Shown here: positions 43,938-53,753 of the stretch, one piece after another
How positions within the stretch are numbered: the stretch's first letter is position 1
Layout: each line of letters begins with the position of its first letter
From: JAWMQL01 sp033283165
GTDB taxonomy: Bacteria; Pseudomonadota; Gammaproteobacteria; Pseudomonadales; Halieaceae
Length of the DNA: 64,000 nucleotides
Direction of reading: 5' to 3'
NCBI GenBank assembly: GCA_033283165.1
Contig: JAWMQL010000011.1
Location: forward strand, 58,000-121,999
The notes under the pieces: generated by a model
What the model was told of the DNA's origin: nothing
Seen by the model: only the letters and a program-made list of their open reading frames with translations
The model's database searches: none
Translations under genes and position numbers: made by a program

Positions 43938-44939
43938 TCAATCCCCGAAGAACTCCTGCCGCAGGCGACCGTATTCCGGCATCGGCAGGCGCGGGCCGTA
44001 GTTGGCCACGATCTTGCCCGCGGCCAGGCTGGCAAAACGGCCGGCAGTGGGGAAATCCTCGCCGCGGGTGATGGCATACAGAAAGGCGCCCGCGTACATG
44101 TCGCCGGCGCCGTTGCTGTCCACTGCCTGGACCTGGTGCGGCGGGATGTGGGACAGTTCCTGGCCGTCGAAAACCAGGGCGCCGTCGGCGCCGCGGGTGA
44201 TCACGAACTGCCGTGCCACTGTCTTCAGTTGCTCCATGGCCAGGTCCAGGTCCTCTGTCTGGGCCCAGCCCTTGGCCTCGGCCTCGTTGCAGAAAACCAG
44301 GTCCAGGCCGTCGCCGATAATCTGCTGCATACCCTCGCGGAAGAATTCCACCATGCCCGGGTCGGAGAAGCTGAGTGCAGTTTTTACCCCGTGCTGCTCC
44401 GCCAGTTCCCGGGCTTTCACCGCAGCGTCCAGGCCGGTCGGTGAGGTCACCAGGTAGCCCTCGATATACAGATACTCGGAGGCGGCGATGGCCTGAGAAT
44501 CCAGTTCGCGGATCGACAGGGTCTCGCTGATACCCAGGTAGGTGTTCATGCTGCGCTCGGCGTCCGGTGAAATCAGGACCAGGCACTTGCCGGTGGTGCC
44601 GCGGTCGCGGCCGTTGCCCAGCGGGTGGTCGACCCCCGCCGCTTCCAGGTCGGCCAGGTAGATGTTGCCGTCCTCGTCGTCGGCCACCTTGCAGGACATG
44701 AACGTGGGGCCGCCGAACAGGGCCGAGGCGATCATAGAGTTGCCGGCGCTGCCGCCGCTGGCGTGGTTGGCCTTCACCAGGTGCCCCTCCAGGTGCGTCA
44801 GCAACTCGCCCTGGCGGCGCTCGTCCACCAGGGTCATCATGCCCTTGTCCACGCCCATGGACTGGAGTTCGCTGTCCTCCACCTTGATCTCGGTATCCAC
44901 CAGGGCCGCCCCGATCCCGTAAACCTTGTACTTTTTCAT
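43938..44939 (-). CDS. PfkB-family kinase, probably adenosine kinase
   Basis: Ribokinase-fold sugar/nucleoside kinase. GIGAALVDTEIKV at the start, HASGGSAGNSMIASA (substrate lid and glycines), SFSDPGMVEFF, FVITRGADGALVF, and the catalytic VDSNGAGDMYAGAFL with the anion hole and Asp base. Within PfkB, this form is usually annotated as adenosine kinase in marine gammaproteobacteria; the substrate is inferred. The ATG at 44939 begins MKKYKVYGIG; the frame extends to 44960. About 333 aa. Confidence 0.82.
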   Translation of the reverse strand: MKKYKVYGIGAALVDTEIKVEDSELQSMGVDKGMMTLVDERRQGELLTHLEGHLVKANHASGGSAGNSMIASALFGGPTFMSCKVADDEDGNIYLADLEAAGVDHPLGNGRDRGTTGKCLVLISPDAERSMNTYLGISETLSIRELDSQAIAASEYLYIEGYLVTSPTGLDAAVKARELAEQHGVKTALSFSDPGMVEFFREGMQQIIGDGLDLVFCNEAEAKGWAQTEDLDLAMEQLKTVARQFVITRGADGALVFDGQELSHIPPHQVQAVDSNGAGDMYAGAFLYAITRGEDFPTAGRFASLAAGKIVANYGPRLPMPEYGRLRQEFFGD

Positions 44940-45037
44940 ACCGCTCGTGTCCCGGTTCAAACAGCGGGCTATTATCCTGATCCGGCCGTGAATTGAAAGC
45001 GGCCAGGAACCCGGCCCCTGGTGTACACTGCGGGCCC

Positions 45038-47302
45038 ATGTCGAAACGCCGCAACAAACCCTGGTTCCGCAAACTGCTGTTCAAGCTGGGCCTGGTCCTC
45101 CTTACCCTGGTGGTCATGGGCCTGGTGTACCTCGACGCCCGAATCACAGCCACGTTCACCGACAAGATGTGGGAACTTCCCGCCAAGGTCTACGCCCGGC
45201 CGCTGGAGTTGTTCGAAGGTTTGCAACTGGAAGCTGCGGACCTGGCCTATGAACTCGAGATTCTGGGTTATCGCGCCGTGTCGATACCCCGCAGCCCGGG
45301 CCAGGTGAGCCGGCGCGGCGATCGCTTCGATATCCACACCCGCGGTTTCGAGTTCCCGGGTGAGCGGGAACCGGCGCGCCGGGTCGAATTGACCATCCGC
45401 AACGGGCGGGTCAGCCGGCTGGCCCAGTCCGGCAGCGATGTCGGCCTGATGCGCCTGGACCCGGTGCAGATCGGCGGTATCTACCCTACCCATGGCGAAG
45501 ACCGTATCCTGGTGCGCCTGGACGACGTGCCGGAGACCCTGCGCGAGGGGCTGCTGGCGGTCGAGGACCAGGATTTCTACCGCCACTGGGGCTTCTCCAT
45601 CTCCGGCATCCTGCGCGCCCTGTGGAGCAATGTGCGCTCCGGGCACGTGGTCGCGGGGGGCAGCACCATCACCCAGCAACTGGTCAAGAACTACTACCTG
45701 TCGCCCGAGCGCACCCTGGGCCGGAAACTGACGGAACTGGTCATGGCGGTGCTGCTGGAGCTGCACTACTCCAAGGAGCAGATTCTCGAGAGCTACCTCA
45801 ACGAGGTCTACCTGGGCCAGGAGGGACCGCGCGCCATTCACGGCTTCGCCCTGGCTGCGCGCCATTATTTCGACACCCCGCTGGAACAGCTCGGCCTGCA
45901 CCAGCAGGCCCTGCTGGTGGGCATGATCAAGGGCCCGTCCCTGTACAATCCGCTGCGCAACCCGGAGCGCGCCCTGGAGCGGCGCAACCTGGTGCTGTCG
46001 CTGATGGTGACCCAGGGGGTGATCTCCGAGGAACACGCTGCCGTCGCCCGCGCCATGCCCCTGGGGCTGAACGCCCAACGCCGCGTTCGCGGCAGTTTTC
46101 CGGCCTATCTCGACCTGGTGCGGCGGCAGTTGCGGGAGGAGTACCGCCAGGAGGACCTCGCCACCCTGGGTCTCAGTATCTTCACCGCCTTTGACCCCCT
46201 GTTGCAGCGCCGGGTGGAAGCCAGCACGAGCACCGTGATGGGGCAACTGGACAAGGCCGGAGCGCTGGAGACCGCCACGGTCGTCACGCGCTTCGACACC
46301 GGCGAGGTAGCGGCCCTGGTCGGGGGGCGCAAGCCGCGTTACGCCGGGTTCAACCGCGCCCTGGATGCCCGCCGGCCGGTCGGCTCGCTATTGAAACCCG
46401 CGGTCTACCTGGCTGCCCTGGAACGACCCGACCGGTATTCGCTGGCCACGCCGCTGCAGGACACGCCCCTGGTGGTGCCGGTGCCGGGTAGCCAGGACTG
46501 GGAGCCGCGCAACTTCGACCGGCAGGCTCACGGCGAGGTGCTGCTGGGCCAGGCCCTGGCCCATTCCTACAACCTGGCCAGCGCGCGCCTGGGGCTGGAA
46601 CTCGGGCTGGAGCAGGTCATCGACATGTTGCGTCGGCTGGGGGTGGAGGGGCCGCTGCCAGAGGTGCCGGCCCTGACCCTGGGCGCGGGGGAATACTCGC
46701 CCATGGCCATGGCAGCGATGTACCAGGCGATCGCTGCCGGCGGGTTCCGCATGCCGCTGCGCAGTATCCGTGACATCGTCGATGCCCGCGGCCGGCCGCT
46801 GCGGCGGTACCCGCTGGAATACGACCGCACGGTCTCGCTGCAGGCCACCCACCTGTTGCACTATGCCCTGCGGGCGGTGGTCCGGGAGGGCACCGGGCGC
46901 GGCGTATACCGCTACCTGCCGCAGGAGTTTCACGTGGCGGGCAAGACCGGCACCACCAATGACGGCCGGGACTCATGGTTTGCCGGCTTCTCCGGTGATT
47001 TGCTGGCGGTGACCTGGATAGGGCGGGACGACAACGGCGAAACCGGGCTGACCGGTTCCAGCGGCGCCCTGAAACTCTGGGCCCATTTCATGGCCAGCGC
47101 CAGCGACAAGCCGCTGGCCTACCGCATGCCGGAGGGAATCGAGCCCGGGTGGATCGATGACCGCAACGGTTATCTCACCGGTAAGGGCTGCCCCCACGCC
47201 CGTATGTTACCCTTTATCAAGGGCTCGGAGCCCCGGCAGCGGACCAGCTGTTCGCCGCGTAATTCCACCCTGAAGGACTGGTTCGAGTCCCTGTTCAAGT
47301 GA
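45038..47302 (+). CDS. mrcB: Penicillin-binding protein 1B (bifunctional)
   Basis: Class A PBP: short cytosolic tail, one membrane anchor (LLFKLGLVLLTLVVMGLVYL), a UB2H-type regulatory domain, then a GT51 glycosyltransferase with EDQDFYRHWGFSISG (catalytic Glu near 174) and GGSTITQQLVKNYYL, and a transpeptidase with GSLLKPAVYL (active-site Ser near 449), SYNLA (SxN) and KTGTTND (KTG near 635). I chose the ATG at 45038 (754 aa); the frame opens at 44993 but lacks a better start. Followed 7 bp later by an LpoP-type lipoprotein gene. Confidence 0.95.
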   Translation: MSKRRNKPWFRKLLFKLGLVLLTLVVMGLVYLDARITATFTDKMWELPAKVYARPLELFEGLQLEAADLAYELEILGYRAVSIPRSPGQVSRRGDRFDIHTRGFEFPGEREPARRVELTIRNGRVSRLAQSGSDVGLMRLDPVQIGGIYPTHGEDRILVRLDDVPETLREGLLAVEDQDFYRHWGFSISGILRALWSNVRSGHVVAGGSTITQQLVKNYYLSPERTLGRKLTELVMAVLLELHYSKEQILESYLNEVYLGQEGPRAIHGFALAARHYFDTPLEQLGLHQQALLVGMIKGPSLYNPLRNPERALERRNLVLSLMVTQGVISEEHAAVARAMPLGLNAQRRVRGSFPAYLDLVRRQLREEYRQEDLATLGLSIFTAFDPLLQRRVEASTSTVMGQLDKAGALETATVVTRFDTGEVAALVGGRKPRYAGFNRALDARRPVGSLLKPAVYLAALERPDRYSLATPLQDTPLVVPVPGSQDWEPRNFDRQAHGEVLLGQALAHSYNLASARLGLELGLEQVIDMLRRLGVEGPLPEVPALTLGAGEYSPMAMAAMYQAIAAGGFRMPLRSIRDIVDARGRPLRRYPLEYDRTVSLQATHLLHYALRAVVREGTGRGVYRYLPQEFHVAGKTGTTNDGRDSWFAGFSGDLLAVTWIGRDDNGETGLTGSSGALKLWAHFMASASDKPLAYRMPEGIEPGWIDDRNGYLTGKGCPHARMLPFIKGSEPRQRTSCSPRNSTLKDWFESLFK

Positions 47303-47309
47303 GTATCGA

Positions 47310-47777
47310 ATGCAAACGGGTTTGTTTTTTCAACGTCTGGCCCTGATCACCCTGACCGGGGTGCTGTCGGCCTGCTCCATCTACAGCCTGCCAGGGCAGA
47401 AACCGGCCCCGGTCGAGGAACCGGTCTACACCGAGCCGGGGGCCGCGAGCCGGACCGAGCCGCCGGGCCCCGGGCAGCCGGCCACCCCCATCGATACCGG
47501 CGGGGTCCGGTCGGACGACGACCACGGCGTTGCCTACAGCGCCCTGTTGCAGCGGGCGGAGCAGGCTGCCGGGGCCGGGGACTACGACACCGCCCTGGCG
47601 CTGCTGGAGCGCGCCCAGCGGATCGACCCGGACAGCGCCGCGATTTACCTGGCAATGGCGGAGACGCACTGTGCCCGGGGGGACCGGGTACAGTGCCGGG
47701 CGACTGCTGAACGCGGCCTGCTGTACTGCACCGGGCGGCGCCAGTGCCAGCAGTTGTCCGATTACGCCGGGCAGTAG
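47310..47777 (+). CDS. lpoP: LpoP-type TPR lipoprotein, likely PBP1b activator
   Basis: Signal peptide ending in a lipobox LSAC (Cys22), a Pro-rich linker (about 25-65), then a tetratricopeptide segment (AYSALLQRAEQAAGAGDYDT, ALALLERAQRIDPDSAAIYL, AMAETHCARGD). This matches LpoP of Pseudomonas and Acinetobacter, an outer-membrane lipoprotein that activates PBP1b and is encoded next to it, unlike the unrelated enterobacterial LpoB. 155 aa. Convergent with the next gene with 1 bp between stops. Confidence 0.8.
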   Translation: MQTGLFFQRLALITLTGVLSACSIYSLPGQKPAPVEEPVYTEPGAASRTEPPGPGQPATPIDTGGVRSDDDHGVAYSALLQRAEQAAGAGDYDTALALLERAQRIDPDSAAIYLAMAETHCARGDRVQCRATAERGLLYCTGRRQCQQLSDYAGQ

Positions 47778-47778
47778 G

Positions 47779-48414
47779 CTACTGCACTGCCCGGTTGGAC
47801 TGCTGCAGCATCTCGCGAATCCGCTCCTTGAACTCCTCCGGCGACAGACCCCGCGGGGGCACCAGCTCCGAGCCGTTGGGGCGCACGGTACGGAATCCGG
47901 CGGCCACGCCGCGGCTGATTCCGGTCGCGCCGTCCTCTTTGCGGGCGGCCTCGACCGACGTGACCAGTTCGCCGTTGCCCGCCTTGACCTGGTTGGCCGC
48001 GTCGATCACGAAATGTCCCTGGGACCAGCCGTACAGGGGATTGGCCAGCGGGTGGCGGGTGGTCTCCACGAAATAGATCCCCTGTTCACCGGCTTGCGGA
48101 ATGGGCACTCCGGTGGACATGCCGAGATCACCGACCTGTCCGCCGCTGAATCGCAGGCGCAGGCCGTTGCCGGGGGTCTCACCCTTCAAGACCTCCACGA
48201 CATTGAAATCCACCCAGGTGAAGATGCGGCCGTTGGCGGCCCGCCAGGATTCCGTGTGGACCACCTCGCCCTGGAAGATCAGCTCGGACTCACTCACCAG
48301 TTCGGTACTGGCAATCCGCGCCACGGTGGTGGCCTGGAGCGTGCCGGGCAGCCCCCCGAGGGCCAACACCACGATCAGGGTCCCTGTGAAGGCGGCTCGA
48401 TTCACACTGGTCAT
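47779..48414 (-). CDS. Secreted protein with NTR/TIMP-like OB-fold pattern (211 aa)
   Basis: Signal peptide (AAFTGTLIVVLALGGLPGTLQA) then a domain with the pattern seen in netrin-like OB folds: LVSESELIFQGEVVHTES, WVDFNVVEVLKGETPG, LRLRFSGGQVG, AGEQGIYFVE. A helical C-terminal tail (PEEFKERIREMLQQSN) follows. It has few Cys, so it would not have the disulfides of animal TIMPs. The ATG overlaps the stop of the matrixin protease gene by 4 bp, so the two are co-translated; a role with the protease is inference. No exact family recognised. Confidence 0.6.
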   Translation of the reverse strand: MTSVNRAAFTGTLIVVLALGGLPGTLQATTVARIASTELVSESELIFQGEVVHTESWRAANGRIFTWVDFNVVEVLKGETPGNGLRLRFSGGQVGDLGMSTGVPIPQAGEQGIYFVETTRHPLANPLYGWSQGHFVIDAANQVKAGNGELVTSVEAARKEDGATGISRGVAAGFRTVRPNGSELVPPRGLSPEEFKERIREMLQQSNRAVQ

Positions 48415-49859
48415 GATGAATCCCCCCGATTGACCACGGAGCCGGCGACGGGTTTGCTCAGACCGCCGCAGCCCAGGTCGCTGCAGGCCCGCGCCCGGTA
48501 ATAGTAGGTCTGGCCGAATTCCACGTCGCGGTCGGTGTACAGATTGGTGTCGCTGTCACCCACCGTGCGGTAACCTCCGGAACGGGTCAGAGATCGGCGC
48601 ACCTGGTAGAAACTCGCGTTGCGCACCGGGTTCCAGCTGAACTCGACCCGATCGTCGAAGTCGCCCTGGCTCGCACTGGGCTGACCCGGTTTGTCAAAGC
48701 GGGCCTTGCCGTCGTCGCGGTTGCTCCAGTCACTGCAGCCCACCTCGTTGCAGGCCTTGACCTGGTACTGGTAGGGCACCAGGGGAATGGCCTCCCGGTC
48801 CACGTAGACGTTGTCACTGCTGTCCCCGAGCGGGCCCCAGGGACCACCCTGTTCCCGGCGCCGGACGCGGTAACGATCGGCTCCCGGGCTGACCTGCCAG
48901 CTCACCTTCACCTTGTTCTTCAGGCGCTTGTCAGTAGCGCGCAGGGCAGGGGGTACACCCGGTGGCACGGCGCGTTCGGTGAATCGCGCTATCACCGTAT
49001 GGGCGCCACTGAGGGGTGGCAGGCTGCAGCGAAGTTCGGTGCTGCAGCTGGCGCCGCTGGCCCAGCCCAGGAAATCCTGGCCCGGCGCGGGAATCGCAGT
49101 GAGATCGAGCCGAAGGTCCTGCTGCAGTTGGGTGACGCACTGGTCGGCGCAATCGAGGGCGTCCTCGTTGCCGGGCCGGTTCAGGTCTACCGCCTCCACC
49201 AGCGTGCCTGCAACGCGCGGCCTCACGTCGATGTAGCCGAAGCCCTCCACTTCCAGGTTCAGGGGAAAAGTGGCATCCAGGCCATAGCGGCCCCCTTCGA
49301 CCAGTGCATCCACGTCGTCGCGGATCGGCACGACGGCGTCATTGGTAAATGCGTACATGATGGAGTCCCGGATATCGGAGTGATCCAGGCCGTAGGCGTG
49401 GCCGATCTCGTGCACCGCCACCCGGCGAAAGTCCAGTGCCACTCGTTCCGGGCCGTCGTACACGTCCCAGTTCAGGTTGCTGTTGAACAGTATGTCCGCT
49501 TCCACCAGGTCATTGTTGCCGGTAAACCAGTAGTAGGTGATGGCGAGGGTACCCTTGCTCCAGGGGCCATCGCATTCCCGCGCCGACCACCAGGCCCCGT
49601 TCCGGTCGTCAATATTGCAGCTCATGCTGGTGCCGCTCAGGTCATAGTTGATCCCGATGCGGGCCGCTGTGTCGTGCCAGCGAGCGATGGCCTCTTCGAA
49701 GGCGGTCTCCCAGGGCTGGTCCAGGTCGCCGATGTGGAAGAGCGCCGACCCGGTCGGCCAGGTCTGGAGCACGGGCCGGTAGGCTGCGCTCTGGTGCACC
49801 AGACCGGCACCCGTTATCAGGCCCAGGGTGACCAGGCAGGCTTTGCTCAGCCGGCGCAT
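48411..49859 (-). CDS. Secreted matrixin-type zinc metalloprotease with fibronectin III domains
   Basis: Signal peptide (CLVTLGLITGAGLVHQSA), then a metzincin catalytic domain with the zinc site HEIGHAYGLDH at 150-160 followed by the Met-turn region SIMYAF. A Cys-containing beta segment (CADQCVTQLQQDL; SGASCSTELRCSLPP) follows. Two fibronectin III repeats occupy the C-terminal part (KVKVSWQVSPGADRYRVRR and RVEFSWNPVRNASFYQVRR), each ending in YYYRARACS/YQYQVKACN-type strands. 482 aa. The Asp after the third His (DHS) fits matrixins. The substrate could be extracellular protein. Co-translated with the downstream NTR-like gene; its start overlaps the upstream ATPase gene by 13 bp. Confidence 0.85.
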   Translation of the reverse strand: MRRLSKACLVTLGLITGAGLVHQSAAYRPVLQTWPTGSALFHIGDLDQPWETAFEEAIARWHDTAARIGINYDLSGTSMSCNIDDRNGAWWSARECDGPWSKGTLAITYYWFTGNNDLVEADILFNSNLNWDVYDGPERVALDFRRVAVHEIGHAYGLDHSDIRDSIMYAFTNDAVVPIRDDVDALVEGGRYGLDATFPLNLEVEGFGYIDVRPRVAGTLVEAVDLNRPGNEDALDCADQCVTQLQQDLRLDLTAIPAPGQDFLGWASGASCSTELRCSLPPLSGAHTVIARFTERAVPPGVPPALRATDKRLKNKVKVSWQVSPGADRYRVRRREQGGPWGPLGDSSDNVYVDREAIPLVPYQYQVKACNEVGCSDWSNRDDGKARFDKPGQPSASQGDFDDRVEFSWNPVRNASFYQVRRSLTRSGGYRTVGDSDTNLYTDRDVEFGQTYYYRARACSDLGCGGLSKPVAGSVVNRGDSS

Positions 49860-51391
49860 ATCACCCCGCCTGAGGCCCGTGCCGGCCGGTATTGGTTGTT
49901 ACAGTGCAGTTCAAAGCCGTGGTCATTGGGGCGGAACTCCAGGTGCTGGTTAATACAGGTCGGGACCTCGCCCGCCGAATGACTGACAAATATGACCTGG
50001 GTATCGCTGTGTGCCGCGATGTGGTCGATTGCCGCCAGTAACAAGCTGCGGTGGTGGCCGTCCAGTCCCAGGGATGGCTCGTCCAACAGCAGGATCAGGG
50101 GGGATTTTACCATGGCCCGGGCCAGCAGGACCATGCGCTGCAAACCGAAGGACAGGGCGTCAAAGCTTTCGCCTGCCAGGTCAGACAGCCCCAGGGCGGC
50201 AAGCCACTGCAGGGCGGCCGCTTTCTGCTGGTCGCCCCAGTCATCGTACAGGCCCACCGTGTCGAAAAATCCCGATACCACCACCTCCAGGACGCGCATG
50301 CCGCGCACCCAGTTGAGATGTAACAGGGTGTCCAGCTGGCCGTACTTCTGTTTGATGTCCCACACCGACTCGCCACTCCCGCGGCGCAGCCCGAACAGGT
50401 CGATAGCCTGTCCGTAGGCCTTGTGATTATCGCCGGTCACCAGGCTGAGCAGGGTCGATTTACCGCAGCCGTTGGGTCCTGAGACCAGGCAGTGCTGGCC
50501 GCGCCGGAACTCCCAGTTCACATCCTGCAATACCCGGTGTTCGCCATAGGTCACCGATACCTGCTGCATGCGGATCAGGGGCTGCCCGGGGTCGATGCGG
50601 TAGGGGCGGGGCAGCGGCGCGGGCACTGAGTCGAACGGCGTGACCGGCGGGCTCATCAGGGCCTTGACGGCAGGGTCGTCGAGGACCGCCGCGCGTGGCC
50701 CGGCCCTGAGGACCCGGCCCTGGTCCAGGGCCAGCACGTGACTCACCTGGCTGGGAATGTCCTCCGCCTGGCGGCACAGCAGCAACACGCGCTGGCCGGA
50801 ATCCAGCAGCTCCGCCAGCACGGTCCTCATTTCCCGTTGGCTGGCGCGATCCAGGCCATCCAGGGGATTGTCCAGCACCAGCAGCGCCGGATAAGAGAGA
50901 ATTGCTTTCACCAGCAGGGTTTTGCGGGTTTCCCCGGTGGAGATATAGCGCAGGCCACGCTGCAGTATATGCTCCATGTCGAGGCGTCGGGTCCAGTCCT
51001 GAAACGCCTGGTCCGGCTCCCGGTTACCCAGGATCACCCGCCACACCGGGGTGCCGGGGTCCGAGGCATCCTTGCGGAACTCCGAGTCATCGAGTTTGCG
51101 ATCGCGGTCGCACAGGGCCTTCTGCTGCTCGAAACACACGTAGGCCACGCCCTCAGCCGCCAGTGTGCCGGACCGCCCGAAGTCGCCTGAAAAGTGACTG
51201 GCCTGGCCGCTCAGGACCCGCGCCAGGCTGGTCTTGCCGCTGCCGTTGGGACCCAGGCAGGCCCACTGCTGGTCACGCTCGAATCGCCAGTGTACGTCGC
51301 GCAAGGCCGGCAGGGCCCGGTAGACCAGGCTGACGCCATCCAGGGCCAGCAGTGTACTGTCATCCATCTCGATTCCATCGGCAGGGCGCAT
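49847..51391 (-). CDS. modF: ModF-like double ATP-binding cassette protein
   Basis: Two ABC ATPase domains in one chain without membrane segments. First: Walker A GPNGSGKTSLARVL near 48-61, with the signature degenerate (YISTGETRKTLLV) and Walker B LLVLDNPLDGLD. Second: GPNGCGKSTLLSLV, LSFGLQRMVLLARAMV, LILLLDEPSLGLDG, and VSHSAGEVP. This is the layout of ModF/PhrA (photorepair-named) proteins of about 490 aa, linked to molybdenum metabolism only by name and location in E. coli. No permease or binding protein is nearby, so transport is doubtful. 514 aa. Confidence 0.82.
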   Translation of the reverse strand: MRPADGIEMDDSTLLALDGVSLVYRALPALRDVHWRFERDQQWACLGPNGSGKTSLARVLSGQASHFSGDFGRSGTLAAEGVAYVCFEQQKALCDRDRKLDDSEFRKDASDPGTPVWRVILGNREPDQAFQDWTRRLDMEHILQRGLRYISTGETRKTLLVKAILSYPALLVLDNPLDGLDRASQREMRTVLAELLDSGQRVLLLCRQAEDIPSQVSHVLALDQGRVLRAGPRAAVLDDPAVKALMSPPVTPFDSVPAPLPRPYRIDPGQPLIRMQQVSVTYGEHRVLQDVNWEFRRGQHCLVSGPNGCGKSTLLSLVTGDNHKAYGQAIDLFGLRRGSGESVWDIKQKYGQLDTLLHLNWVRGMRVLEVVVSGFFDTVGLYDDWGDQQKAAALQWLAALGLSDLAGESFDALSFGLQRMVLLARAMVKSPLILLLDEPSLGLDGHHRSLLLAAIDHIAAHSDTQVIFVSHSAGEVPTCINQHLEFRPNDHGFELHCNNQYRPARASGGVICAG

Positions 51392-51423
51392 GAAACTTGT
51401 CAGTACCGGGCACCGGTGGCTTA

Positions 51424-52077
51424 ATGCCTCTGGTTGCTTCCGCTATGGCCCTGCTCTTGTCTATTTCCCTGTTACAGTTGATTGAAGACCGCCTCGGCGA
51501 TCACAGTCCCGACCGCAAGCGACTGCGCCGGTTTCGCAAGCGTGCCGCGGTGGCCATGATCCTGCAGGTACGGGAGGGTGAGCTGCACATTCTAATGATC
51601 AAACGCGCCGAACGCGATGGTGATCGCTGGTCCGGGCAGATGGCCTTTCCCGGCGGCCGTATGGAACCGGAAGACGCCAACGGCTACGAGACGGCGCGGC
51701 GGGAGACGCTGGAGGAGACCGGGCTTGACCTCGGTCCCCGTGACAGCTGCGTGGGTCGCCTGTCGGAGATCAGCGCCCGACCCAACTGGGGCGCGCTGGG
51801 GATGATCGTCACCCCCTTTGTGTACCGCCTGCACCGCGAGGTCACTTTCGAGCCCAATGAGGAGGTGGACGAGGTCGTCTGGGTACCGCTGGAGTTCCTG
51901 CTGGATACCGACAACCGGGTGGAAATGACCTGGAGTTACCGCGGCCTGAGTATGACCGTGCCCTGCTATCACTTCGGCAAGCGCACGATCTGGGGCTTGT
52001 CATTGATGATGCTGGATGAATTGATGGACCTGGTGGAAGGCCAGAACCCGGCACGCCAGCTGTACCGGCGGCGTTAG
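51424..52077 (+). CDS. NUDIX hydrolase (CoA pyrophosphatase-like)
   Basis: After a short hydrophobic N-terminus (LVASAMALLLSISLLQLIE), unusual for a NUDIX protein, there is a NUDIX domain from about residue 38: AAVAMILQVREGELHILMIKR, and the NUDIX box GGRMEPEDANGYETARRETL then EETGL. The box is two residues longer between the first Glu and the RE-x2-EE part, as in the NudL/CoA-cleaving subgroup. The frame starts at a TTG (51397); the ATG at 51424 gives 217 aa. The hydrophobic start may anchor it to the membrane or belong to a late-start artefact. Confidence 0.8.
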   Translation: MPLVASAMALLLSISLLQLIEDRLGDHSPDRKRLRRFRKRAAVAMILQVREGELHILMIKRAERDGDRWSGQMAFPGGRMEPEDANGYETARRETLEETGLDLGPRDSCVGRLSEISARPNWGALGMIVTPFVYRLHREVTFEPNEEVDEVVWVPLEFLLDTDNRVEMTWSYRGLSMTVPCYHFGKRTIWGLSLMMLDELMDLVEGQNPARQLYRRR

Positions 52078-52078
52078 T

Positions 52079-52726
52079 TCACTGGTTCTCGAGTGGCTCG
52101 TCACCGCGCGGCTCGATTGGCTCGTCACCGCGCAGGAAGGCGCGGGTATCCAGCATCATATCCCGCAGGGCAGGATCTTCCCGGCTGGCCTCGGCCAGCG
52201 CCGCGGCATCGATATTTCCCGCCACGAATTCGGCCACCAGATCCAGCAGTACCGGGGTCATTTTCGGGTCGCGCTCCCAGCGCGGCGCGTTGACCAGGTT
52301 GCCGGTTACCAGGTTTTCAGACTGGCTCAGCCAGTAGCCGCCACAGCTGGACAGGCTGTAGTCGCCGATACGGCCGTAGCTGATATTCGGCGTATGCGGG
52401 TTGAAGCCCCCGGGAACATCGGTGTCGATACGGTCCAGCGCCAGCACCCACTGGCTGCCCGGGGGAAACAGCGCCGGCTCCGGGCGGCAGTAATCCCCGG
52501 TCTTCAGCCATACGCGCACGGTATCGCCGTTGACCTTGCCGCGCAGGATCCGGTCCGGCCACAGGTCGATGGAGTTGCCCCTGGCGTGCACGACCGTGGC
52601 GCTGATGACCAGCTGGGTGTTTCCCTGGACCTCCGCGAAAGAACCCTGCCACAGGCATTCACACTCAGCCGCGGCGAATTGTGCGATCGCGACTCCCAGG
52701 ATGCCTGTCAGCAGGCGTATCAGCAT
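52079..52726 (-). CDS. Secreted Cys-rich protein with NTR-like pattern (215 aa)
   Basis: Signal peptide (LLTGILGVAIAQFAAA) directly followed by ECECLWQGSFAEVQ, so the mature protein would begin close to a Cys-x-Cys, as animal TIMPs do. Then NTQLVISATVVHARG, ILRGKVNGDTVRVWLKTGDYC and PPGSQWVLALDRI, and later YSLSSCGGYWL: four or so cysteines that could pair in the periplasm. An acidic repeat-like tail ends the chain (RGDEPIEPRGDEPLE). Same overall pattern as the 47779-48414 protein. Last gene of the hemJ-hemL-hemB run, 4 bp after hemB. No known function. Confidence 0.6.
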   Translation of the reverse strand: MLIRLLTGILGVAIAQFAAAECECLWQGSFAEVQGNTQLVISATVVHARGNSIDLWPDRILRGKVNGDTVRVWLKTGDYCRPEPALFPPGSQWVLALDRIDTDVPGGFNPHTPNISYGRIGDYSLSSCGGYWLSQSENLVTGNLVNAPRWERDPKMTPVLLDLVAEFVAGNIDAAALAEASREDPALRDMMLDTRAFLRGDEPIEPRGDEPLENQ

Positions 52727-52730
52727 GGCC

Positions 52731-53738
<1,008 letters not shown>

Positions 53739-53753
53739 AGGGACTCCCCCGTA

